Shown here piece after piece: positions 27,801-39,800 of a stretch of DNA of 64,000 bases. A program made the translations under genes and the position numbers. A model generated the notes under the pieces. It had not been told where the DNA came from and made no database searches. It worked only from the letters and a program-made list of their open reading frames with translations. Within the stretch, counting starts at the first letter, position 1; each line of letters opens with the position of its first letter. This DNA is from Antedon mediterranea (lineage: Eukaryota; Echinodermata; Crinoidea; Comatulida; Antedonidae), in the NCBI RefSeq assembly GCF_964355755.1, contig NC_092672.1:23620501-23684500 (forward strand), read 5' to 3'.

Positions 27801-30800
27801 TACAGCTTGTGTATCTGTCAGTGTTCTTTCTTCTTTTTTTAATTAAAAAATGCCCTTTTGCAGCAATGTCAAATGATCAAAGCTAAACATAATTGTCAAA
27901 AATAATAATTATTCTTAATTACAAACTGTCTTATTTACAAATGGGGGTCATCACTAAGTTTGTTTACACTTGATATACTTACTTTCTGCAATGTAAATTA
28001 TAATATTTAAAGTACTATGTTATTTCAAAATTACATGGAACAATGAAGTTATTGATTAATCATTAATACTCCTCACACTTTTTTAAAATTGTATTAATCA
28101 AATACTGTACTTTAATAATATTGATAATGTGCCAAATTGTTAAGTTAAATTGAGATTTGCTATTCTCTTAAAAACAAAAAAACAATATATTCTTAGGCTA
28201 AATCATTCATAATTGATTTTAAATTGTATTTTTAAGTGTATATGGTCATTATTACAGTTATGATCATACTTCAGTTGAAAATAATTTCCATTAAACAATT
28301 CTATAAGAGAAGGAGCACAATACATGCAATGGCTTTCTTTAACTTACCAGTATTTTCAGTTAATTCATTGCAATTATTATACTACTATATAATTTGTATT
28401 CAAGCAAATTATGTAGTTAGACAGGGGTAATAATGTCAGCTGCATTACATCAAATCAAGACATTTTAATACAATCACACTGCTAGAAACAATGGTCAATC
28501 CAATTGTGGTCCCAATATGTCCTTCATAAAGAATGGAAAAATAATAATAATAATGGATAAATAAATGACAAATATTGTTTATTATTATTATAACTTTAAA
28601 ATCATAGCACATGGGCAGTACTCACCAATTTGCATATTTGTTGCTCATACCAAAATGTAAAACCACTAATGCTAGAGAATTTATTTGTTACAGACTTATG
28701 GCAAAATCAGCATTGTATTAAACTATCGCATGGAAGTTTTCAAATAATATATACTATGGCCCTGTTTCTTCTGCCAAGAATATACACACTGTATATTATT
28801 TTATATGGTATTTTTTGTGGCAGCAGAAATGGGTCTCATAAAAAATATACTGTATAAATATACCGTATAATCTTGATCATTATCGATATCGTTATCTCTG
28901 ATATTTTATCATACTGTATATTTCTTGCACCTTTCTGCTGCGTCATGAATATACCATCTATATTGTTCACCCATAACACAAGGTTTGTTGAGCATACCCT
29001 ACTTAGAACAATTACTAAAATGTCACAGTGGACTGAAAATCTTAAGATATTTGCTCTATTTAAATGTGATAGAACCGAGGTTTAAGGGTAATAGGAGATG
29101 TGGGGTTTGGTTGTCGTCAAAACAAGTGAACAGTAAGCAGTACAAAACAGCAATGGACAATGACTGAAAGTTAGGTAGACACGGGGTTATCCGGTCCCAT
29201 ATGGGATTTTACGGGATCGAACCATAGCTATCTATTCCTCAATCCATATAATCCCACAAAGTAATTTTCAAAGGAAACGGGTCACCGAATTATAATTATA
29301 ATATATTATTACGTTATGTTTATGCCGTACATGTTGTAGCAGAAACAGGGCCTATCTTACATTAATGGCTCATTGGGATGACTAAAGGTTGGTATTAATA
29401 GTAATACCTAAGGGTAGACTCACAGCGTTAGGTTTGTTATCCAACACAAGGTAATCCTCTCTTGCTAGGGTTCCTATTAACGCAAATGGCGAGGCGTAAC
29501 AGCTTCCTAACGGTAATCTGCAGCTTAGTTCACATACAAAAGTATGTACACTGCTTACATAACGCCACCGTGAGTCTGAACATACCCTAAGACACTGAAC
29601 AGTACTATGTTTAAAAATAAAGGTGATTAATCAAAGGCTGATAACTCCTCCACATAAAACTCCTAGAAAGTAGGAAGCATTTTGTCCTCTTCCCTGACTG
29701 ACTGAGCATATGATCTCTCTATTAATAATTTATATTGTAAACCTTATTATGTAAACAGAAATATCAATGAAAATTCTTCTTCACTAAAAAGTTTTTAAAG
29801 ATATGCTACATTATTAGCAATTTACACCTAAATCCAGCCCTCAGTCTTAACCCTTTTCCAACATGCAATTTGTTTTTTGAGGATATTCACTACATTATTA
29901 GCAAATTACCCCCTAAATCCACCCTTTTCCAACATGGCTGTTGAAAAAGTGTGTCATCCATTGGAATAGTTTTATTGCCAGTATTGTATGTCTGTGGATT
30001 TTCCATCTGAATTGACATAGCAGCAATCAATCATTGTGCCACATATGAATTTCATGTGTGAGAGCATTTCCGGCCATCTAGAGGTGTCATCTATATATAA
30101 ATTTACGTAAGGGCAAAATTCGGTAAATCGCGCCTTACTTTTAGAATTTTTACTCGATGGTATGTAAAGTTGGTTCGTACTTTCGGTACTAATTTTAACC
30201 ACCTGATGTAACCCTGTTTACTAATTAAATTAAGTTAGATAATTAGTTATTGACGATTAAAACAAATTTAGGTTCAAAGATTTGCCCCAAATAGGGGTGT
30301 TTTCCGATCGTGGTATGCACTGTCTAATGGATGTCCATCTTGAAAAATACCCGCCACAAAAATGGGAGGAGGCTTCGCATTTTCCTATCTCCTCCTACGA
30401 TAATTGTTTTTAATAGCTGAAAACCGGTTGAAAAGCTCGAGTACAGTATCATAATGTTGAAGACAGGCCGATTTTCTTTTAAAAATATTATTTTGATAGA
30501 TTTAATATACGTTTATACAAATGTATTGATTTGCGAAGAATGGAACATTCCAATCTCTGTGTCGTTCCACAAGTTTCTATTCCCTCAGGCGTCGTAAAGG
30601 AAAGTACTGTATACTCATAACAGAAATTCGATCCATTTTTTTTTCAATCTGTGCTGCAGAGGTTGGATATAATTTTTTTTTAAACGGATAATGAGCTAGC
30701 GTTTTCAGTCGCAGTATATTTATGTACAAATCTTTATTATTGCAGTTAAACCACCCACATCATCACCCTTCCCTCACTGGCATGAGTAGCGTTGTAAAGC

Positions 30801-33800
30801 CAGTAGAGGATAGGCCTACAGTGCATCACATGCCCTAAACGCAGAACAACTTTGGTGGGTAGGGTAGGAACCAACTTAAGTATGAATAGCTCTAAGAAAC
30901 AACTGAAAACCATTACGGTAGGCCTACTAATTAAGTTGAGTTAGATAATTTAAAATTTATTGAAGATTAAATCGAATTTATGATTTGCCCCGAATAGAGG
31001 TGGTTTTCACAAATTGTTATACATTATATAAACATATACACGTCGTAGTGATGTGTCGTTATACACGTACTGTACTTTTCAATCGACTAGGACGGTGATT
31101 TCAAAAAAGTATTACATCGCAATGTTTTACTGTGTTTAGTGGTATAATATTTGTAAAACATGAAAACAATTAATATTTCGTTACTAAATAAATAAAGAAT
31201 AAATAGATAAAGAATATATTTAAAAACTGTTCCTCTTTGCACCATCCTCTTCCCCATCCCTCAACCCTAATGTTACATATAAAACACAAATTAAGTTTGT
31301 TTAAATTTGACTTAAACAATTGGTCACATTTTGTGACAAGTTTCTTTTTCGGAAGTAATTCCCAGGGTGCTAATTTTAGTTGAGTACATAAATCACAGTG
31401 TCTATTTATTCGTTCCTGTAAACGACATGTATTATTGTCCTGCGGTACGTACATTTGAAATCGCCAGTTTTTTAACGCTGACATTATTAGTATTCGAGAA
31501 CCATCTGTGGGCACGACCTAGATGGTACGCGAGCGAAGCGAGCGTACCATCTAGTTTAACAAAATTTGCTTTAAATCCCGCTCCCTTTTCAGATCCTGGC
31601 TAAGGCCCTGGACATTTGGGCAATCCCCTTACGATAGTCCTGCTACCGCCCCTGTAAATAATTCTAAGCATGTGAAACAAAATACTGATTATTGATTATT
31701 TGAAAGTGGATAATTTAAAAACATAAAATATGTTGGTATCACATGGATGACACACACACACACAGAGTGATATATCACTTTGTTAGTTTTTCTGTCTAGT
31801 GCTGCTATCTGTATCGTGGTATTCAAGCTTTAAAGTTTAAAAAAATTAAGATAAAATGAGTTGAATATTTATTATTGAAATGAGTAATTATTATTCAATT
31901 ACATAATAAAAAATTAGTTTTGATAGCTGAATTCAATTAGCTTGGTGTTTATGAACATTACTATTACTACAATAATACATAACTTGCTTGCTCATCTTGA
32001 TTGTGCTAAATACTTATGCTAGGGTTTTATTTCTAGATTTTTCGTCCTCTTTTAATTCTATACAATCAAGTATTTTATTGAAATCAGTAAAACAGCTTAA
32101 AGAATAATAGGAACTAAAGAGAACACTAAAGATATTGTTAAAAGTGCAATAAGTAAAAAGTAATTATGTCGGATGAGTATCACCCTTCCTCACCATTATC
32201 TTGTCTTTAGTAAGTCAGGGCGTTTAATATTGTTGGTGTTCCACTTTAGTGCTTTTTGACAATTAGGCTTAAATATAGTTGTTACTGTGTGCAAAACAAT
32301 ATCAGTTTTTTGTGGCAACAGTGTACAGTTATATGCTCTAATTTAAAATATAATCTTTAATGTGTATTATTATTATCAATACATAATGCTATACATTATG
32401 TTTTTTCACGCTATGGTCATAAATTTCCATTTGAAACACTTTATAAAACATTGAAAACAATAGTGCCTTCACCATTTTATTAAATTAATATTTTTTTAAA
32501 CAGTATTTAATCAATAGTATGTTATTTTGTAGGGTTTTAATAAAGTTACTGTAATTACTTCCGTAGAAAAAAAATGGTGTTTTCACTTATAAAATGACAA
32601 ATAAATGGTTAAATTCAACAAAAACCCATTGGCTGGCAGCCAATTTGAACATTTTTCCTATAAATTATTTATTTAGATTTTTTTTTTTCAGGGGCCATTG
32701 CATTTTTAAAAAATTCACAAAGCTTCAATTGTTCTTACATGATTTTGTATTTTAAAAGCGCAATTTTTTAAACAAAGTCACTTAAATGCCCTATGATCCC
32801 TGTGTATTATAATGATCAAAGATGCTAGTTGTACTGAATATTTTAGTATGATTTATTCATCATTTTTAGTAATGCATTTTGCCATACTCTCTTTTATTGT
32901 CAACACACTACCAACTCCGTCCACCACCTCCTCCTTATTAAATAATGAAGAGCAATGATATTATTGGATGTAATATAGACCCATATTAGACCCAGTTTTA
33001 GTTTGTAATTATTTTTTCCATAATACATTACAACGGCCTATACATTTTATATTACACAGTGCCCTCACTCATCATTTATTTTACTTAAATTCTGTTTATA
33101 TTGTTAGCACTTTCAGTACCAGTGTACTGTTCAATAAAAACCCAAAAAACTGTACAAAATTGTATTTAATTTAATTTTTTTAGACCTTTTTTGCAAAACA
33201 ACTTTATTGAAATAGCATTTAAATTTAAAAAAAACTATTACCAGCATTAAACTAGATGATGATTTCATTTCATTATTCGGTCTATTTCAGTATATACAAA
33301 AAAAATGAAATTGGGGAGACCAGGGTCAACCTAAGTGAACTTAATCACTGAGACTCTAAGCTCACTATGTCAGTCGGTAGGTCGGTCGGTAAACACTAAC
33401 TCAAATTTGCACACGTGACTAAAGCCATGTATACGGCCTTGTTAATCATCTATTTAAATAATAATAAATACAACATAGTATAAAACTGACTCCAAATAAC
33501 AATGATTCAACGTTTCAAACTTTATTTGATCATCATCAGGAATGATGATAAAATGTATTATTACTGGTCCTCAAGTTTAACTGGAAACTGAGGAAATTCG
33601 GATTAGGCCCTCCACGGACCCACGGCAGCCAGCAGTGCAGCGCCTACCAGATCAGCACACCGGGAGACGATCCCCTACTCTTTTCGAATAGTGTACCAAG
33701 TTCTTTAGCGTGCACTGTTAAGTACACGGGACCAACGGCTTTACGTCCCATCCGAAGGACGAGGCAATGAGAGTAAAGCATCTTGCCTAAGGATGCAATT

Positions 33801-36800
33801 AGTATGGTGCAGATAACCTCGAACCCATGCCTATCACATGCTAGTTCGCTATTACCTTTCCACCATCACTCTCTGGTGTATATACAGCACCCGCCGCTAT
33901 TTCTAAACGGTCTCCCATCCAGAACGCAACCGGGCCCAACGTTGCTTAACTTCGGTGATCTGACGAGAACCGGTGTTTCAACGCAGTATGGCCGTATAAT
34001 TTGCACACGTGACTAAAGTCATGTATACGGCCTTGTTAATCATCTATTTAAATAATAATAAATACAACATAGTATAAAACTGACTCCAAATAACAATGAT
34101 TCAACGTTTCAAACTTTATTTGATCATCATCAGGAATGATGATAAAATGTAAGCATTATTGTTATTATTATGGAATGCTTTTTTAAATAGGTAACAGCAG
34201 TGAGCACCAGTGCTTTGCACAGTCTGTAGTATAATTAAAATGATTCCATCTTCTATCATTGTTATATTTATTCATCTTCTTCATCATTATAAGACAATAA
34301 CAAACAAACTCGTTTAAATATAAATCTACCCACTGTAATGTTGGTGTTGCTACAGTTGTTCATACTTTAGAACAATGACAGATTATCAATTCTTACTTTA
34401 TAGCATTCATTCAAGTATAAGCAATAATGTCAACAGTATACTATTTGAAAATCACAATATAAAGAGATCAACTTTATTATTATGATTTTGTAAAGCTTAA
34501 TATTTGTTAACATACTGTTCATTCTTTTAAATTCAAACTTTATTTATCCACAAAATATCAAAGATTAAAAATAAACTTGTTTCAAAAATGAAAAAAATTT
34601 AAAACAGTGATCGTGCCTTTAGTTGGTCATTGACACTATTTTAACTAAAATAACTAACTAAAATTTAAAGTTTAGTTAACAAAGTTCAAAAGGATGAATT
34701 AAAACACCTAATAAAAACCTTAAAAAGAGGCTACGAGGATGCTTGTTTTTCTTGTCTTACCATTATTGAATAAATGTTATTGAATTGAAATTAAATTGAA
34801 TTGAATTAACAGCCACCACATATTATAATATACATTAATGACAAAATATGATGTTTTAATTAAGTTTAACTAAAAATGAAAAACTACAATGTGTATTCCC
34901 TTTGCGTACTGATCAGTCATTTTTTATTGTTGCAAGGTTTCAAAATGATGCAATGAACTTTACTCCGTCCATTGGATTGAATGTTAAATCGACCAAATAT
35001 AAGTCCTGATAATGAACAGAACAGAGTATGCTCAGTATAATGTGCATAAGCATGCGCAGATTAATATTTTGTGTAGATTACCGTGATCCTTTCATCTACC
35101 GTCCACCTTTGTCTACCATACTGTCATAAAGTCAACTACCACACTTTATTTCAAAGGATAACATTTTTAGCATAATTATTTTTTTTGTTAAATGGTTGCA
35201 TAATTTAGTTATCCACACCTTGGCAGATAACTCCTTGTGATTGTATAAATTCATCATCAACTTTTTTTATCTGTATTATTTTTTTTTCATTCAACATTTC
35301 ATAATTTCGTAAAGTTGTGCACCTACTATTTTTTTTAAACGTCAGAGTTGCGCAACATTTCTTGCGCGCGATTTTATGAATTTAAATGATTGATCATAGA
35401 TTATAAACCAAACGTCATTTTGTATTGACACATTTTTTATTTAAGTCATATCAAGAGTCAACTTTCTGTAGATTAAAAATGCCATGTTTCACACAAAGTT
35501 ACGCGCACAAAATTTTTTCTTACAACCAACACCTGCAATTGCTGTAACTAATAATGCGTATTTTCATTAAAAGCCTTAAAAGAATTGAAAAGTCAATTAA
35601 ACCATATCAAATTTTATTTTAATGATTTTACTGATTTTGATTTTAAATGTAATATGGCTACCCTTACAGTACATGATGGCATTGTTAACCCTATTTCACA
35701 TTGACCATTCTTATTATTTTAAATGCATAATTATGGCTACTCATACATGCTGATTGCATTCTTAACCCTATTTCACATTGACTATTCTTTTTATTGTACA
35801 AGTTACTAAATGTTTTAGTTTACTTAATTCACTTCCCACAACGTTAATCAATAATCACCTTGACAAATTTCAATATAAATTTACCTCCTGGTTCATCCTG
35901 TTTTTCATCACTGTTTTCCTCCTTGTACTCTATTTGCACAAACATACTTTGCCTATTATATTATTCTTAATAGTTGTTGTTTACAATAGTGATGAAAGCA
36001 TTAATTTTGAAAATTTCTGTAATTTCGCGTGGAAGTAATCATATTTATCTTAATTTATGTCATGTTCATCCCACCAAAATCTGATGATGAAAACAGTTAC
36101 CATGAAATTAGTACTTATGTAGAAACAAGGCTATATAAAAAAAAAGGATAGATTCAGGGTTTAACAAAATATATGACATAATCAATTTTAACCGGCTGAA
36201 AACATCTATTGAAATCCTCCATACATTATGTAGAAGAGCTGACTATTGCAATATGCTTTATTAGTTGATGCCATTCCAAAAGATTGTAAGTATAATTAAG
36301 AATCATAACAACAATATGTCTGTACATATTAAGGATGAATGTATTATAACAATATAACACATAACACATAACAGCAAAATGTATACTCATGCTTTAAATC
36401 AAAAGCTATTACTTCTCGTGTTTTAAACAAATGGAATGTTGCTCTCAACGCCCAAAACATAAATCCGATAAAGAAGGTGAAAAATGAAAAAATATACTAA
36501 ATTATAAACCATTACATAAAATTGTTCCAACTAACTTACAGCTGTATCTGGAAATTGAAAAAAATGAATGTTATATAATGTGTTACTGAAAATGAAAAGT
36601 ATATGTTCTTTTATATTGTATACATAACAAATTATGGAAAAATATTGATAACATTTTTATAGGAATAGACAATAGCAGAAGTTCATTTAAAGAACCTCTT
36701 TAATGCATGGCTCAGATTGTCTACAGTATATACATATATACAGTGCTTAAATGCTTTAAGTATCTAATACCTTGCAATTGTATATTCTTTTAACAATCAT

Positions 36801-39800
36801 AAATCATACAGGTTTGATAATGCATTTTTTCTCATATTTGTATAATTTTCTAACAATTTGAATAAAATAGGTGTTTATCAAGTCAATACTGTATTCAAAT
36901 TTAGGAACAGCTTAATCACAAAATAATGGGATCATTGTGCACTTTGTAATATTAATAATTCATTATATGATGTATAGATACTTTAACACTTCTTTATTGT
37001 ATCTTGAACTTTGTTGTTATCATTGATACAATAATACATGAATCAGGTGTCAAGTGTCAACAATTATAGAGCATTTATATTAACAGTTAATGTTGACTGA
37101 TATGATTTTACTGTACCTTTCATCTCATCTTGAAAATTAAAAAAGTAAATAAAAATTAATCAAATATTAAAAATAATACAAATATAAATAAGGCTGATAT
37201 TGATGATATTGATTGCAATTTGCCTAATGAGGTTTGATGATTAAAATGAGAATTCAGCAGGGTGAATTTTCAATACAAGATGTAGGCCTACTGTAAGTAA
37301 TAATTGTTGTATATTGTGCTCTGGGAATGAATGATTACACTAAGTATTTCACTAAGAAATCAGACCATGTGCTAATGTTCAGCCATCTTGTAGAACTCCT
37401 TTATTAGTCTCCAATCCAGTCGTTAAATTGCTAATATGAATATATTACATTACTTCCTTCTTTTAAAATTGAGTCAAGTGATACAGGTATTAGTTTTGTA
37501 AAATACAGTATTAATTATAGTATGGCTATCTAACATAACATTCTAAAACTAAGTAACAATAAACATAATGCATATAACAAAAACAAGATCTTCTAGATTC
37601 AAATTAACTATATAATGATTACATCTTATTTCCTTTTTCCTTTCTCTCTCTTTACATCAGATGTGGTATCCAACATCATGTGATTAGGATGTATTTTTTT
37701 AACCAATCGTCCTATTTTAACTTCATACTTTCTTGGACCTAATACCTTTATTACTATGCCATTTAGCCATTTATCTTGTCCTTTACCTTGTGTTCTCGTG
37801 TTTTTCACTTTTACTTTGTCTGACACTGAAAAGATTCTTTCTGATTGTGTTTTAGGATCTTTATGTAGTTTTTGGCTATATTGTTTACATTCTATTCGTT
37901 CTGCTAAACTAGGATTTACTAATGACAGTCTTGTTCTTAAATTTCTTTTCAGAAATAATTCAGATGGTGTACACTTAGTAGTTGTATGAGGTGTCATTCT
38001 GTATCTGAATAAAAAGTTAGCTAGTCTAACTTTGATATTATCCTTTTTGCCTTCAATCACTTGTTTTGTTAACGCCTCTTTAATTACTCTAACCGATCTT
38101 TCGGTAGCCCCATTTGTGGGTGCATGATAAACAGGTGAAAACGTTAATGCAATACCATTATTTTGGCAAAATATTTTAAAGTCTGTACTTGCAAACTGAG
38201 GACCGTTATCACAAACAATTTCCTCGGGTAAACCGAAACGTGCAAATATTAGTTTTAGTTCCTCAATGGTTCTAGTACTTGTGGTTGTTTTCATATGAAC
38301 TACCTCTAACCACTTTGAGTGACTATCAATTAGCACTAAGAAATTATCTTTATCCTTCTCACAAAAATCAATGTGAATTCTCTGGAATGGTCTAGTTGGC
38401 CATTTCCAAGGAATAAGTGGTGTGGTAGGTAAACTACTCCTAACACTTTGGCATGGATTACAACTCTTAACCAAATTCTCAATATCTAGATCAAGCTTAG
38501 GCCACCACAGGTATGATCGGGCAATTGCCTTCATCTGGCAAATTCCAGGGTGTTCCCAATGTAATTATGTTAGCATTTTATCTCGTAATTCAGTAGGAAT
38601 AATAACTCTAGGACCCCATAATAGGAAATTTCCAACACATGTTAGCTCAAGCTTTCTCTGTACAAATGGTTTCAAACTATTATTTTCACTTAGAAGTTTA
38701 CATGCAGCCTCATTAGGCCATCCTTGCTTTACATAATTAAGTACCTTACTTAAAGTTTCATCTTTAATAGTCTTTCTTTCAATTTCATCTGCTTTGATTG
38801 GAAAGTCTTCATCAATACTGATACTGTAGATCGCATGTTCAAGTTGTTGGGTTTCTTCTTTATGTGGTAAGCGCGATAATGCGTCTGCCACTGCGTTATC
38901 CTCTGAACGTATGTATTCTATTTCGTAGTTGTATTCGTTAAGTAGTAACGCCCACCGTTGGATTCTACTAGCTGCCACTACCGGCACCTCGGTGGATGGA
39001 CCTAGTATCTTAGTTAATGATTTGTGGTCCGTACGAATCGTAAATTTTCGACCTATGAGATACTTGTTAAAGCGCTTGATTCCATAAATAATTGATAACG
39101 CTTCCTTCTCGAGCTGTGCATAACCTTGTTCACTCTTTGTTAGCGTTCGCGATGCGTAATGAATGGGTCTCTCTGTATTATCATCCATTATGTGCGAAAT
39201 AACAGCACCTATGCCATAAGGACTAGCATCAGTACACAACATTAATGGTCGCTTTACATCATAATGTGTTAAACACAAATCTGAAGTTAGTTGTTTCTTA
39301 CACCAGTCAAATGCGTTTTGGTGATCCGCTGTCCATTCCCACTCTACGTCATCTTTCAACAGTGTATTTAATGGTTTCAACACTGTAGATAAGTTCTGTA
39401 AGAATTTCGAATAGAACTGCACCATCCCTAGGAAGGATCTTAGTTGTTTGGTGTTTTGTGGCTGCGGAGCCTCTTTAATCGGTTTGATTTTGCTATCAAC
39501 CGGAGATATACCATGTTTGTCGACTCGCAATCCCAAATACACTACTTCGCTTTCCAAAAATTTGCACTTGGAAGTTTTTAGTTTTACATTGTTGTCTTTG
39601 AAACGTTTAAATACAGTGTCTAATACTCTTAAGTCCTCGGCTTTGGTTTTCGTATGGATCAAAACATCATCTTGATTGCATAAGCAACATTCAATCCCTG
39701 TTAACATCTTATCCATTTGTTTTTGGAACAGCTTTGATGCAGGTTTAATTCCATACGGCAGTTTGTTAAACGTATATAGACCTTTGTGTGTGTTTATAGT

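Larger units (their letters stand above)
27161..35134 (+). repeat. Segmental duplication, copy B (intronic)
   Basis: Direct repeat of 5007-12510. Left boundary: both copies begin at TATGTGAAAATTATT; right boundary: both end near a CTGTCATAAAGTCA word. Copy B alone holds a Helitron-like element (30090-31554), extra blocks at about 32636-33081 and 33129-33355, and a 5S-derived SINE inside direct repeats (33404-34151). Confidence 0.9.

Noticed and set aside
31170-31514. 114-residue ORF in the Helitron-like element
   Set aside because: No Rep or helicase motif; it overlaps the terminal palindrome, and the second copy at 54769 does not keep the frame open.
33882-33997. Functional 5S rRNA gene
   Set aside because: Several changes against conserved 5S positions and direct fusion to a SINE body make a SINE head more likely.
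36180-36700. Decayed transposon protein
   Set aside because: A few protein-like words appear in mixed frames, but none matches a family well enough to name.
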